Source of the DNA: JBGMEA01 sp963674555
GTDB taxonomy: Bacteria > Bacillota > Clostridia > Eubacteriales > Anaerofustaceae
Length of the DNA stretch: 64,000 nucleotides
Assembly: GCA_963674555.1 (NCBI GenBank)
Contig: OY771429.1
Location: 1,922,001 to 1,986,000, forward strand
Direction: 5' to 3'
This document shows positions 16,037 to 24,550 of this stretch, piece by piece (position 1 is the stretch's first letter; every line of letters begins with the position of its first letter). The notes below the pieces were generated by a model. That model was not told where the DNA came from, made no database searches, and saw nothing but the letters and a program-made list of their open reading frames with translations. A program made the position numbers and the translations under genes.

Positions 16037-16786
16037 ATGATCACGATTAAATCAGAAGAAGAGATCGCTTATATGGCACAAGCCGGTAAAATAACGGCTT
16101 TGGCATTGGATGCGGTCGCCAAAGCAATCAAGCCCGGCGTATCAACATACGAATTGGATGCGATCGCAAAGGATTTGATCGAGTCAAACAACGCTATACC
16201 TGCCTTTCTCAATTATCACGGTTATCCCAACAGCATATGCGCTTCTATTAATGAAGAGATCGTTCACGGTATACCTGCGCACGATCGCATCTTGAAAGAA
16301 GGCGACATTATCAGTATCGATATCGGCGCGATCTATAATGGATATGTAGGCGATATGGCCAATACGTATCCTGTAGGGCAAGTAACGCAACAGGCACAAA
16401 AGCTGATCGATGTGACCAGAGAGTCTTTTTATGCAGGATTTGAAATGTGTCGTGAAGGTAACCGACTTTTCGATGTATCTCATGCGATACAAGCCGTCGC
16501 CGAAGCGAATCAGTTCTCCGTAGTCCGAGAATATGTCGGTCATGGGATAGGTTCGAGCATGCATGAAGATCCAGCGGTACCGAATTACGGAACGCCCGGC
16601 AAAGGCGTGCGGTTGCGTAAAGGTATGACCTTAGCGATCGAACCGATGGTGAATGTCGGGACATATAAGACGAAATTAATGACGGATAATTGGACGGTAA
16701 CAACGGCGGACGGCGAATTATCCGCACATTACGAGCATACGATCGTCATTACAGATGATAAACCGCGTATATTAACTGCATTATGA
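16037..16786 (+). CDS. map: Methionine aminopeptidase, type I
   Basis: The 249-aa enzyme removes N-terminal methionine from nascent proteins. Metal ligands are visible in ISIDIGAIYNGYVGDMANT (two Asp), YVGHGIG (His), AIEPMV (Glu) and YEHTIV (Glu). It lacks the N-terminal SH3-linker or zinc-finger extension of some family members. It lies 3 bases after adk and next to a KOW protein and infA, the standard Firmicutes order. Confidence 0.97.
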   Translation: MITIKSEEEIAYMAQAGKITALALDAVAKAIKPGVSTYELDAIAKDLIESNNAIPAFLNYHGYPNSICASINEEIVHGIPAHDRILKEGDIISIDIGAIYNGYVGDMANTYPVGQVTQQAQKLIDVTRESFYAGFEMCREGNRLFDVSHAIQAVAEANQFSVVREYVGHGIGSSMHEDPAVPNYGTPGKGVRLRKGMTLAIEPMVNVGTYKTKLMTDNWTVTTADGELSAHYEHTIVITDDKPRILTAL

Positions 16787-16796
16787 GGTGATCTTT

Positions 16797-17069
16797 TTGG
16801 AAGATGCTTTGCAACCGGGTCAGATCGTTCGATCAAAAGCCGGTCGGGATAAAAATAGATTTTTCATTATCCTAATGATACGGGATGAGGATTATGTATA
16901 TATTTCCGACGGTGATTTGAGGAAAATCGAGCAACCGAAGTTGAAGAAGATCAAACATCTTGCAAAGACAAATCATATCGCTAAAGAGATTGCTGGTAAT
17001 CTGGAAAATGATATAGACGTTTCAAATGCGTCGATCAGAAATGCGTTGAAACAATTCGTCGATAAATGA
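16797..17069 (+). CDS. KOW domain protein, L14e-like RNA-binding
   Basis: The 90-aa protein has a KOW-type start (LQPGQIVRSKAGRDKNRFFI) and ends with basic helices. Proteins of this type lie between map and infA in many Firmicutes and resemble archaeal/eukaryotic L14e/L27e. I chose TTG at 16797 because GAGGTG (16785-16790) is placed as its ribosome binding site; an in-frame GTG at 16788 falls inside that site. Role unknown but ribosome-associated by context. Confidence 0.85.
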   Translation: MEDALQPGQIVRSKAGRDKNRFFIILMIRDEDYVYISDGDLRKIEQPKLKKIKHLAKTNHIAKEIAGNLENDIDVSNASIRNALKQFVDK

Positions 17070-17090
17070 TCAAAGAGAGAGGGGATTCCA

Positions 17091-17315
17091 TTGAGTAAAA
17101 GCGATTATATCGAAGCTGAAGGTATTGTAACCGAAGCTTTACCGAATACTACATTTAAAGTGCAACTTGAAAATGGCTATGAAATATTAGCTCATATATC
17201 GGGAAAGTTGCGTATGCATTATATAAAAATATTACCCGGTGACAAAGTTTTGCTTGAAATATCAGCTTATGATCCTACACAAGGCAGGATCGTATGGCGC
17301 GATAAAGGCAGATAA
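17091..17315 (+). CDS. infA: Translation initiation factor IF-1 (TTG start)
   Basis: The 74-aa OB-fold protein reads MSKSDYIEAEGIVTEALPN and contains FKVQLENGYEILAHISGKLR and ILPGDKVLLEISAYD, diagnostic of IF-1, which blocks the A site during initiation. It starts at TTG (17091) after AGAGGGG. The usual aa 2-4 (KED) are replaced by SKSD, a harmless variation. Confidence 0.97.
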   Translation: MSKSDYIEAEGIVTEALPNTTFKVQLENGYEILAHISGKLRMHYIKILPGDKVLLEISAYDPTQGRIVWRDKGR

Positions 17316-17337
17316 AAAATAGGGAGGAACAAAAAAA

Positions 17338-17451
17338 ATGAAAGTACGACCAAGCGTAAAACCAATATGCGAAAAATGCAAGATCATTAAGCGTAAAGGT
17401 AAAGTAATGGTAATATGTGAAAACCCTAAGCATAAACAAAGACAAGGATAG
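17338..17451 (+). CDS. rpmJ: 50S ribosomal protein L36 (37 aa)
   Basis: An ATG at 17338 with AGGGAGG upstream opens a 37-codon frame: MKVRPSVKPICEKCKIIKRK, then GKVMVICENPKHKQRQG. This is L36 of the zinc-binding (C+) type, with ligands CxxC, a third Cys and a His (ICENPKH). It lies in its canonical place between infA and rpsM and is easily missed because it is so short. Confidence 0.98.
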   Translation: MKVRPSVKPICEKCKIIKRKGKVMVICENPKHKQRQG

Positions 17452-17454
17452 AAG

Positions 17455-17617
17455 TTTACATAGGAAAAGTGCGGCTGAGTGCGTAGATCGCACTGACTTT
17501 TCTTGTGATCACATACATGCTAATATTATTTGGGCTGCAGGCCGGTCCGAATAATTAGACCTTAATTTTAACATTATGTAAATTATTGAATGCACATTAA
17601 CGGAGGTGTAAACATTT
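17455..17617 (+). promoter_or_regulatory. Structured leader between rpmJ and rpsM
   Basis: This 166-base gap is much longer than the others in the operon. GAAAAGT...ACTTTTC encloses GAGTGCG-TAGAT-CGCACT (about 17464-17495). Further on, GGC-TGCA-GGCC and GGTC...GACC (around 17531-17563) can pair. There is no T-tract, so this is not a simple terminator. Its position matches alpha-operon leaders that bind S4 in other bacteria; the ligand is inference. Confidence 0.4.
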
Positions 17618-17986
17618 ATGGCACGAATTTCCGGTATAGACTTACCGAAAGACAAACGTATCGAAATAGGTTTGACCTATATTTACGGTATCGGCAGAGC
17701 ATTGTCTAATAAGATCCTTGCCGAAACAGGTATTGACCCGAATACGCGCGTCAAAGATTTGACGGAGGCAGAAGTCGGTCAATTGCGTACGACCATAGAT
17801 AATTCTTATAAAGTCGAAGGTGACTTAAAAAGAGAAGTATCTTTAGATATCAAGAGACTTATGGAAATCGGTTCTTACAGAGGGTTGCGTCATCGCAGAG
17901 GGTTACCTGTAAGAGGGCAGAAAACAAAAACAAACGCCAGAACGCGTAAAGGACCCAAACGGACTGTGGGTAGAAAATCTAAATAG
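17618..17986 (+). CDS. rpsM: 30S ribosomal protein S13
   Basis: The 122-aa protein starts MARISGIDLPKDKRIEIGLT, has GIGRALSNKILAETGI and ends in the basic tail RGQKTKTNARTRKGPKRT that contacts tRNA. All are S13 signatures. GGAGGTG precedes the ATG. Confidence 0.98.
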   Translation: MARISGIDLPKDKRIEIGLTYIYGIGRALSNKILAETGIDPNTRVKDLTEAEVGQLRTTIDNSYKVEGDLKREVSLDIKRLMEIGSYRGLRHRRGLPVRGQKTKTNARTRKGPKRTVGRKSK

Positions 17987-18021
17987 TATACCGATAAACA
18001 CAGACTAAGGAGGATTAAAAT

Positions 18022-18417
18022 TTGGCTGCAAAAAAAGTAGTTCGATCAAGAAAACGTAAAGTCAAAAAGAACATAGAAAAAGGACAGGCACATATCCATT
18101 CATCTTTCAATAACACCATTATCACTTTGTCTGATGTCGGTGGAAATGTATTGGCTTGGTCCAGTGCCGGCGAATTAGGATTCAGAGGCTCAAGGAAAAG
18201 CACGCCTTATGCGGCACAAGCTGCGGCTACGGAAGCTGCTAAAAGAGCTATGGAACACGGTTTAAGAACGATCGATGTATTTGTGAAAGGTCCCGGATCG
18301 GGACGAGAAGCTGCAATAAGAGCTTTGCAAGCTGCAGGATTGAATGTAATTTCTATCAAAGATGTTACACCTATCCCGCACAATGGATGCAGACCGCCAA
18401 AACGAAGAAGAGTTTAG
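18022..18417 (+). CDS. rpsK: 30S ribosomal protein S11 (TTG start)
   Basis: The 131-aa protein starts at TTG (18022) with AAGGAGG upstream. AHIHSSFNNTIITLSD, GFRGSRKSTPYAAQ and the C-terminal DVTPIPHNGCRPPKRRRV are diagnostic of S11, which shapes the mRNA exit region with S7. Another case of TTG initiation in this superoperon. Confidence 0.97.
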   Translation: MAAKKVVRSRKRKVKKNIEKGQAHIHSSFNNTIITLSDVGGNVLAWSSAGELGFRGSRKSTPYAAQAAATEAAKRAMEHGLRTIDVFVKGPGSGREAAIRALQAAGLNVISIKDVTPIPHNGCRPPKRRRV

Positions 18418-18487
18418 CTGCTACCATTATTTATAAAATTAATTACAGATCAATTTAGATATAATGATCACGGAGGTACAAATATAC

Positions 18488-19114
18488 ATGGCGAGATATA
18501 CAGATGCATCTTGCAGATTGTGCCGTAGAGAGAATACAAAGCTTTATTTAAAAGGAAGCAGATGTTATTCTGACAAATGCGCATTTACACGCAGACAATC
18601 GGCTCCCGGTCAACACGGGAAAAGAAGCGGAAAAATGAGCGAATACGGTATTCAATTAAGAGAAAAACAAAAAGTAAAACGCATATACGGTCTTTTGGAA
18701 AAACAATTCAGAGCTTATTTTGACGACGCGGCAAGCAAACCCGGTATTACCGGTGATAATTTGATTTCGATTTTGGAATCACGTTTGGATAATGTTGTGT
18801 ACAGAATGGGTTTCGCGAACTCAAGAAAAGAAGCGAGACAATTGGTTTTGCATAATCATTTTACCGTTGACGATAAGAAAGTGAATATTCCTTCTTATTT
18901 GGTTAAAGCGGGACAAGTGATAAAAGTAAAAGACGGTTCTAAGAAATCACCGAAATTTGCTGAGATCATTGAGATCAATTCTAGCAAAGTAGTTCCGGAT
19001 TTCTTATCTGTAGATTTTGAAAAAATGGTTGGAAGCGTACTATCCGCTCCGACGAGAGATCATATTGAAATTCCGATCGAAGACCATTTGATCGTCGAAT
19101 TGTATTCGAAATAA
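18488..19114 (+). CDS. rpsD: 30S ribosomal protein S4, zinc-binding form
   Basis: I start the protein at ATG 18488 (208 aa, MARYTDASCRLCRREN), 10 bases after CGGAGG; an upstream in-frame ATG is not needed. Cys9, Cys12, Cys26 and Cys31 form the zinc site of C+ S4 proteins. The S4 RNA-binding domain includes SRLDNVVYRMGFANSRKEAR. S4 is a primary assembly protein and an autoregulator of alpha operons in other bacteria. Confidence 0.97.
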   Translation: MARYTDASCRLCRRENTKLYLKGSRCYSDKCAFTRRQSAPGQHGKRSGKMSEYGIQLREKQKVKRIYGLLEKQFRAYFDDAASKPGITGDNLISILESRLDNVVYRMGFANSRKEARQLVLHNHFTVDDKKVNIPSYLVKAGQVIKVKDGSKKSPKFAEIIEINSSKVVPDFLSVDFEKMVGSVLSAPTRDHIEIPIEDHLIVELYSK

Positions 19115-19136
19115 CGATCTCCATCTTTTCAAATGT

Positions 19137-19145
19137 TGTTATAAT
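19137..19145 (+). promoter_or_regulatory. Candidate internal promoter before rpoA
   Basis: TGTTATAAT (19137-19145) is a perfect extended -10 box in the rpsD-rpoA gap. No good -35 box is seen. It could give extra rpoA transcription. Confidence 0.35.
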
Positions 19146-19165
19146 GAAATATATGGAGGGGTTAC

Positions 19166-20113
19166 ATGTTAGAATTTCAAAAACCAAACATCGAAATACT
19201 CGATGTTGCTGAGGATAAAACATACGGCAAATTCATAATAGAGCCTCTTGAACGCGGATACGCCACTACATTGGGTAACTCATTAAGAAGGATCATGCTT
19301 TCTTCACTGCCCGGTTCCGCGATCACAAGCGTAAAGATCGACAGTGTGTTACATGAATTTTCAACTGTTGAAGGCGTGGCAGAAGATGTTTTAGAAATCA
19401 TTTTAAACTTAAAAAAGGTCGTCTTTAAACTTTATGATGATGGCCCAAAAACAGTTTATATACAAGCGCAAGGAGAAAAAACAGTTACAGCTGCGGATAT
19501 CATTACAGATGCCGATGTTGAAGTTTTAAATCCCGATGCGCATATCGCACTTTTAATGAAAGGTGCGGAATTGAATATGTCAATGGTCATCGAAACAGGT
19601 ATCGGTTATACTTCTTCCGAGAAAAACAAAAGAGAAGATATGCCTATTGGTACAATACCGATCGATTCTATATTTTCACCTGTAAGAAAAGTAAATTTCA
19701 TGGTGGAAAATACTCGAGTCGGAAATGTGACCGACTATGACAAATTGACAGTCGAAGTATGGACAAACGGAACGATTTCGCCGCAGGAATCAGTGGCACT
19801 TGCGTCTAAAGTCCTAAACGATCATTTCCAATTGTTTATTGATCTTAACGAAGATCTGCAAAACATGTCGCTTATGGTCGAACGTGAAGAAAACGAGAAA
19901 GAAAAAGTTCTTGAGATGTCAATCGAAGAGCTCGAACTTTCCGTCAGATCGAGCAATTGCCTGCGCAGAGCGGATATCCATACTGTTGAGCAATTGATCG
20001 AACGAAGCGAAGAAGACATGGCAAAGGTAAGAAATCTCGGTAAAAAATCTCTTAATGAGATAAAGAAACGATTGAGCGAGATCGGATTATCTTTACGCCA
20101 AGGCGACGAATGA
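19166..20113 (+). CDS. rpoA: RNA polymerase subunit alpha
   Basis: The 315-aa subunit has the dimerising N-terminal domain (FIIEPLERGYATTLGNSLRR, LSSLPGSAITSVKID) and the C-terminal domain (ELELSVRSSNCLRRADIHTV, LGKKSLNEIKKRLSEIGL) that contacts UP elements and activators. Length is standard. ATGGAGGGG precedes the ATG. It lies between rpsD and rplQ as usual. Confidence 0.98.
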   Translation: MLEFQKPNIEILDVAEDKTYGKFIIEPLERGYATTLGNSLRRIMLSSLPGSAITSVKIDSVLHEFSTVEGVAEDVLEIILNLKKVVFKLYDDGPKTVYIQAQGEKTVTAADIITDADVEVLNPDAHIALLMKGAELNMSMVIETGIGYTSSEKNKREDMPIGTIPIDSIFSPVRKVNFMVENTRVGNVTDYDKLTVEVWTNGTISPQESVALASKVLNDHFQLFIDLNEDLQNMSLMVEREENEKEKVLEMSIEELELSVRSSNCLRRADIHTVEQLIERSEEDMAKVRNLGKKSLNEIKKRLSEIGLSLRQGDE

Positions 20114-20199
20114 TCGCATAGTGTATGTATAAAACATACGCGAAATGATATTGAAATAATTCTGTCATCGGGACAGATCATCTAGGAGGGTTATTTATA

Positions 20200-20547
20200 A
20201 TGGCCGGATACAGGAAATTAGGCAGACCGACGGATCAAAGAAAAGCGCTTTTGAGAAGCCTCGTCACACAGGTGATCAAACACGGGCGTGTAAATACAAC
20301 TTTATTCCGTGCAAAAGAAGCTTGCAGGATCGTTGATAAAATGATCACACTCGGCAAGCGCGGCGATCTGCATGCCAGAAGACAAGCATTGGCTTATATT
20401 TATGAGCCTGAAGTCGTACATACATTATTTTCTGAAATAGCTCCGCAATATGAAAACAGAGACGGCGGTTACACGCGCGTTCTTAAATTAGGCGCACGTA
20501 AAGGCGACGGAGCGGAAATGGCAATTTTGGAATTGGTTGAAAACTAA
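20200..20547 (+). CDS. rplQ: 50S ribosomal protein L17
   Basis: The 115-aa protein contains RKLGRPTDQRKALLRSLVTQ, TTLFRAKEACRIVDKMITLG and YTRVLKLGARKGDGAEMAIL, the L17 signatures. It is the last gene of the ribosomal superoperon. CTAGGAGGG precedes the ATG. It is followed by 158 bases containing two hairpins before ecfA1. Confidence 0.98.
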   Translation: MAGYRKLGRPTDQRKALLRSLVTQVIKHGRVNTTLFRAKEACRIVDKMITLGKRGDLHARRQALAYIYEPEVVHTLFSEIAPQYENRDGGYTRVLKLGARKGDGAEMAILELVEN

Positions 20548-20646
20548 ACCGCTTTATTAAAGCGCGTCAGTTTCAACACGATGCGGATGTTTACAATGAA
20601 TGTACTTAGTTGCACATACATCGCATTTAACTTCAAACAAAAAAGC

Positions 20647-20673
20647 AAGGACAGTTGGTGCAACTGTCCTTTT
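20647..20673 (+). terminator. Possible terminator at the end of the ribosomal superoperon
   Basis: AAGGACAGTTG, loop GTG, CAACTGTCCTT, then only TTTT. The 11-bp stem is strong but the T-tract is short, so partial read-through into ecfA1 is likely. A weaker CGCTTTA/TAAAGCG hairpin lies at 20551. Confidence 0.6.
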
Positions 20674-20705
20674 AGCCATTAAATCAAATTCAGAGGTAAG
20701 TTCAA

Positions 20706-21545
20706 TTGGACAATATAATCGAGCTCAAAAATGTCAGTTACCTTTATGATGAAGAGAATGAACCGACAGACAGAGCTGTAGATGGTATCGATCTTACGAT
20801 ATCACAAGGGGAATTCGTTGGGATCATCGGACATAACGGATCGGGGAAATCTACATTAGCAAAATTATTCAACGGACTGCTCCTTCCAAACGAAGGGGAT
20901 GTGTTCGTCATGGGGTATAATACGCGGGATGACGATACGATCACGCAAGTAAGGCGAAATGTCGGTATGGTTTTTCAGAATCCCGATAATCAGATGGTCG
21001 CTACGATCGTAGAAGAAGACGTAGCTTTCGGTGCAGAGAATTTAGGTCTCGATCCGAAAGAGATCAGAAGAGTTGTCGATGAAAGTTTAAAAGCAGTCGA
21101 CATGTATGAATTCAAAGATAAGAAACCCCATCAACTTTCAGGGGGACAAAAACAAAGGATAGCGATAGCCGGTGTATTGGCTATGCATCCGAATTGCATC
21201 ATTTTCGATGAATCAACAGCAATGTTGGATCCAATCGGCCGCAACGAAGTCTTAGAAACGATGTTGCGACTCAATAAAGAAGATGGGGTAACGATCATAC
21301 TGATCTCTCATTATATGGAAGAATTGGTACACTCTGATCGTATTATCATTATGGAAAGAGGACATATTGCGATGCAAGGCAGTCCCAAAGAAATATTCAG
21401 TGAGTCCGATAAATTGAAACAATTAAGACTGAATGTCCCTGAGATAGTTGAAATAGCAGAAGGTTTAAGACGCGGCGGGATGCCGCTAAGAGAAGGGATA
21501 CTGACTGCGAAAGAACTGGTGGATGAATTATGTCAATCGAAGTAA
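20706..21545 (+). CDS. ecfA1: ECF transporter ATPase A1 (TTG start)
   Basis: The 279-aa protein has Walker A GHNGSGKST, the Q-loop VFQNPDNQMV, signature LSGGQKQR and Walker B IIFDEST. With EcfA2 and EcfT it forms the energy module shared by many vitamin- and metal-binding S components of group II ECF transporters. It starts at TTG (20706) after AGAGGTAAG. The gene overlaps ecfA2 by 16 bases. The position after rplQ is standard in Firmicutes. Confidence 0.95.
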   Translation: MDNIIELKNVSYLYDEENEPTDRAVDGIDLTISQGEFVGIIGHNGSGKSTLAKLFNGLLLPNEGDVFVMGYNTRDDDTITQVRRNVGMVFQNPDNQMVATIVEEDVAFGAENLGLDPKEIRRVVDESLKAVDMYEFKDKKPHQLSGGQKQRIAIAGVLAMHPNCIIFDESTAMLDPIGRNEVLETMLRLNKEDGVTIILISHYMEELVHSDRIIIMERGHIAMQGSPKEIFSESDKLKQLRLNVPEIVEIAEGLRRGGMPLREGILTAKELVDELCQSK

Positions 21546-22399
21546 GAAATTTATCACACACTTATTCGCCTGATACGATCTTTTCTTTTCAGGCTTTAAA
21601 AGACGTTTCATTTGATATCGGACCGCACGATTTTATCGGGATCATAGGTCATACAGGTAGCGGAAAATCGACGCTGATACAGCATCTTAATCGATTGCTA
21701 TTGCCTACGACCGGTACGGTCTTTGTAAATGGTCTGGATATTACTTCAAAAGAAATATCCATGATAGAGATATGTAAACGCGTGGGCATTGTTTTTCAAT
21801 ATCCCGAATATCAATTATTTGAAGAAACGGTTTATAAAGATGTGTCTTTCGGACCTAAAAATTTAGGTTTCGACGAAGAAAAGATCGCCGCTTTGGTCAA
21901 AGAAAGCATCGAACTCGTCGGATTGGATTTTGAAGCCGTAAAGGACCAATCTCCGTTTGATCTATCGGGTGGAGAAAAAAGACGCGTCGCCATTGCTGGT
22001 GTGCTTGCGATGAAACCGCAGATCCTGATTTTGGATGAACCTGCAAGCGGACTTGACCCGATGGGAAGAGAAGAGATACTTAACAGTATCAAACGTCTTA
22101 ATGACGAAGTAGGTATCTGTATCCTATTGGTTTCGCATAATATGGATGATGTGGCGGAGTACGCCGATAAAGTTATGGTATTCAGCAAGGGAGAACTTGT
22201 GATGTACGATACACCTCAAGTCGTTTTTGCGGATTACAAATTCCTTGAAGGTATGGGCTTGTCCGTTCCGCAAGGTAAAAAAGTTCTTGAGCTATTAAAA
22301 GAACGCGGTGTTGAAATCGATACTTCGCCGTATACGACTGACGGTGCGATAGAAGAGATCCTCAATAAATTTAACAAGAAGGCTAATCAAGATGATTAA
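21530..22399 (+). CDS. ecfA2: ECF transporter ATPase A2
   Basis: The 289-aa ATPase has Walker A GHTGSGKST, Q-loop VFQYPEYQLF (the Tyr-Pro-Glu-Tyr-Gln form typical of EcfA2), signature LSGGEKRR and Walker B LILDEPASGLDP. It dimerises with EcfA1. Both ends overlap neighbours (16 bases with ecfA1, 8 with ecfT), so the three are translationally coupled. Confidence 0.95.
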   Translation: MSIEVRNLSHTYSPDTIFSFQALKDVSFDIGPHDFIGIIGHTGSGKSTLIQHLNRLLLPTTGTVFVNGLDITSKEISMIEICKRVGIVFQYPEYQLFEETVYKDVSFGPKNLGFDEEKIAALVKESIELVGLDFEAVKDQSPFDLSGGEKRRVAIAGVLAMKPQILILDEPASGLDPMGREEILNSIKRLNDEVGICILLVSHNMDDVAEYADKVMVFSKGELVMYDTPQVVFADYKFLEGMGLSVPQGKKVLELLKERGVEIDTSPYTTDGAIEEILNKFNKKANQDD

Positions 22400-23204
22400 A
22401 GATATAACCATCGGGCAATACTATCCGACGGACTCTGTTATCCATAGGCTTGATCCGAGGACAAAATTAAATGCAACATTGCTATACATTATCTTTTTGT
22501 TCGTCGTTAATAATTTATGGGGTTATCTCGCTGCATTTTTGTTTTTATGTTTTGTGACGCTTTTATCAAAGATACCCGTAAAATATTTACTCAGAGGTTT
22601 AAAACCATTATTGTTTATCATTACGTTAACGGTGGTCATCAATATGTTTTGGACGCCGGGTACTGTTTTATATCAATGGTGGATATTTAAGATCACAGAT
22701 AACGGGATCAGTAATGCGCTAAATTTCGGTCTCAGATTGATCTTACTTGTGTCAGGCACCTCCCTGATGACGCTCTGCACATCGACGATCGCATTAGCAG
22801 ATGGGATGGAAACCGGCATGAAAAGGATACCTTTGGTGCGTCGTGTTTCACATGAAATGAGTATGATGATGAGTATCGCCCTTAGATTTATCCCAACGTT
22901 GATGGATGAAACGGATAGGATCATGAAAGCACAGAAATCACGTGGCGCTGATTTTGAAAGCGGTAACATTTTCAGACGAGCGAAAAGTTTGATACCGATC
23001 CTTATACCCCTATTCGTAAGCGCTTTTCAACGCGCTAACGAACTTGCAATGGCGATGGAAGCAAGATGTTATCAAGGCGGTAATGATCGAACTCGTATGA
23101 AAGAACTCGCTTATACACGAGCGGACGCTGTAGCGTATATTGTGATGCTATTTATTTTGGGTGGTTTATACGCAACGCGATATTTACCGGCGATCCGGTG
23201 GTAA
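22392..23204 (+). CDS. ecfT: ECF transporter transmembrane component T
   Basis: The 270-aa membrane protein begins with IGQYYPTDSVIHRLDPRTK, a conserved EcfT opening, then five or so transmembrane helices. The cytoplasmic coupling motifs that dock onto EcfA are AQKSRGADF and AMEARCYQGG. No S component is encoded here, so the module must serve substrate-binding proteins encoded elsewhere. It overlaps ecfA2. Confidence 0.95.
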   Translation: MIKDITIGQYYPTDSVIHRLDPRTKLNATLLYIIFLFVVNNLWGYLAAFLFLCFVTLLSKIPVKYLLRGLKPLLFIITLTVVINMFWTPGTVLYQWWIFKITDNGISNALNFGLRLILLVSGTSLMTLCTSTIALADGMETGMKRIPLVRRVSHEMSMMMSIALRFIPTLMDETDRIMKAQKSRGADFESGNIFRRAKSLIPILIPLFVSAFQRANELAMAMEARCYQGGNDRTRMKELAYTRADAVAYIVMLFILGGLYATRYLPAIRW

Positions 23205-23205
23205 G

Positions 23206-23943
23206 ATGAGAAATATTGTAATAACCATCGCATACGACGGCACTGATTTTTGCGGATGGCAAGTGCAACCGAACGGAAATTCAGTTGCTGCGGAGATCAT
23301 TAAAGCCATTGAAAGGATCACGCAAGAGACTGTTAAGTTATACGGATCGGGACGGACAGATGCAGGTGTACACGCGTACGCACAAGTTGCTAATTTCTAT
23401 ACGGAAGCTTCCTTAACACCCGAAAAATGGATCGGCGCACTTAATGCATATCTGCCCGAGGCTATCGCTGTGATAGCCGCCAAGGAAGAAGACAACGAGT
23501 TTAACGCACGATTCAGTGCAAAAGGCAAAGTATACGAATATCGTATTTACAATTCGCGATATCCTTCGCCGTTTATGGTGAATCGAGCATGGCGGATCAC
23601 ATATCCGTTGAATATGGAACTGATGAAACAAGCAGCCAAGATCCTATGCGGAGAACATGATTTTAAAGCATTCATGGCTGCGGGAAGCAGTGTTACGGAT
23701 ACTGTTCGTATTATTTATGAATTGAACATTACCAAACAAAACGATCTTATCGAAGTTCATGTAGAAGGCAATGGTTTTCTGTATAATATGGTGCGGATCA
23801 TTGTGGGGACCCTCGTTCATGTCGGAGCGGGAAAAATCACTTGTGATGATGTCAGGGGTGTCTTGGAATCACAGGATCGTACAAAAGGAGCGGTAACCGC
23901 GCCCGCATATGGTTTATATCTCAAAGAAGTAATCTATTCATAA
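23206..23943 (+). CDS. truA: tRNA pseudouridine(38-40) synthase
   Basis: I start this at ATG 23206 (245 aa, MRNIVITIAYDGTDFCGWQ), just after the ecfT stop; the longer in-frame reading runs inside ecfT. GSGRTDAGVHA carries the catalytic Asp52. TruA isomerises uridines in the anticodon stem of many tRNAs. ecfA1-ecfA2-ecfT-truA-rplM-rpsI is the normal Firmicutes arrangement. A separate promoter follows it for rplM. Confidence 0.96.
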   Translation: MRNIVITIAYDGTDFCGWQVQPNGNSVAAEIIKAIERITQETVKLYGSGRTDAGVHAYAQVANFYTEASLTPEKWIGALNAYLPEAIAVIAAKEEDNEFNARFSAKGKVYEYRIYNSRYPSPFMVNRAWRITYPLNMELMKQAAKILCGEHDFKAFMAAGSSVTDTVRIIYELNITKQNDLIEVHVEGNGFLYNMVRIIVGTLVHVGAGKITCDDVRGVLESQDRTKGAVTAPAYGLYLKEVIYS

Positions 23944-23997
23944 AACCACATAGAAAACGCAAAACAACGAAAATCACTTTATATAAGCAAAAAAGTG

Positions 23998-24026
23998 TTG
24001 ACATATGCGTCAATATTTTATAATAT
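23998..24026 (+). promoter_or_regulatory. rplM-rpsI promoter
   Basis: TTGACA (23998-24003), a 17-base spacer and TAATAT (24021-24026), with a TATAAT in the alternative register at 24019-24024. This is one of the strongest promoters in the window. Confidence 0.85.
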
Positions 24027-24030
24027 ATTA

Positions 24031-24090
24031 GTTGGCTCTCTTGATTCGATTAGCCCCGAATTGAAGGGATGCTCTTGGAAAAATCGGAGG
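24031..24090 (+). ncRNA. Candidate L13-type ribosomal leader upstream of rplM
   Basis: The 5' untranslated region can form CTTGATTCG...CGAATTGAAG around the loop ATTAGCCC (about 24040-24065), and the loop AGCC can pair with the upstream GGCT, giving a pseudoknot-like fold. L13 leaders occur at exactly this place in Bacillota. I identify it from position and pairing, not from a model match. Confidence 0.5.
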
Positions 24091-24097
24091 TTTTATA

Positions 24098-24541
24098 ATG
24101 TTAACAAAAACAACAATGACACCGAAACCCGATCAGATCGAAAAGAAATGGTATGTAGTGGATGCCGAAGGGCAAACACTGGGAAGACTTGCTAGCGAAG
24201 TAGCAAATATGCTGCGCGGCAAGAATAAACCCTACTATACACCGAATATCGATACAGGGGATTTCGTGATCGTTATCAATGCCGAAAAGATACATCTTAC
24301 AGGCAATAAATTGATCCAGAAGAAATATTATTCTCATTCGGGATATCCGGGTGGTTTAAAGTCTACACAATACAAAGATTTGATTCAGAAAAAACCTGAA
24401 TTCGTGATCGAAAAAGCAGTTAAGGGAATGCTTCCCAAAAACAAGCTTGGAAGAGCACAAGGTAAAAAACTGAAAGTATACGCAGGAAGCGAACATAAAC
24501 ATGAAGCGCAAAATCCCGAAGTGTATACCTTGAAAGGATAA
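24098..24541 (+). CDS. rplM: 50S ribosomal protein L13
   Basis: The 147-aa protein contains RKWYVVDAEGQTLGRL-type sequence (KKWYVVDAEGQTLGRLASEV), KNKPYYTPNIDTGDFVIVIN and GMLPKNKLGRAQ, all L13 signatures. CGGAGG precedes the ATG at 24098. It has its own promoter and leader and is followed by rpsI after 9 bases. Confidence 0.98.
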   Translation: MLTKTTMTPKPDQIEKKWYVVDAEGQTLGRLASEVANMLRGKNKPYYTPNIDTGDFVIVINAEKIHLTGNKLIQKKYYSHSGYPGGLKSTQYKDLIQKKPEFVIEKAVKGMLPKNKLGRAQGKKLKVYAGSEHKHEAQNPEVYTLKG

Positions 24542-24550
24542 GGAGGAAAT

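Noticed and set aside
16184..16727. Two minus-strand frames of 126 and 138 aa opposite map
   Set aside because: They are shadows of the map coding sequence; composition is Arg/Ile-rich without any recognisable domain.
18460..18465. TATAAT as an rpsD promoter
   Set aside because: No -35 box or TG extension, and it lies only 23 bases before the ATG, overlapping the ribosome binding site region.
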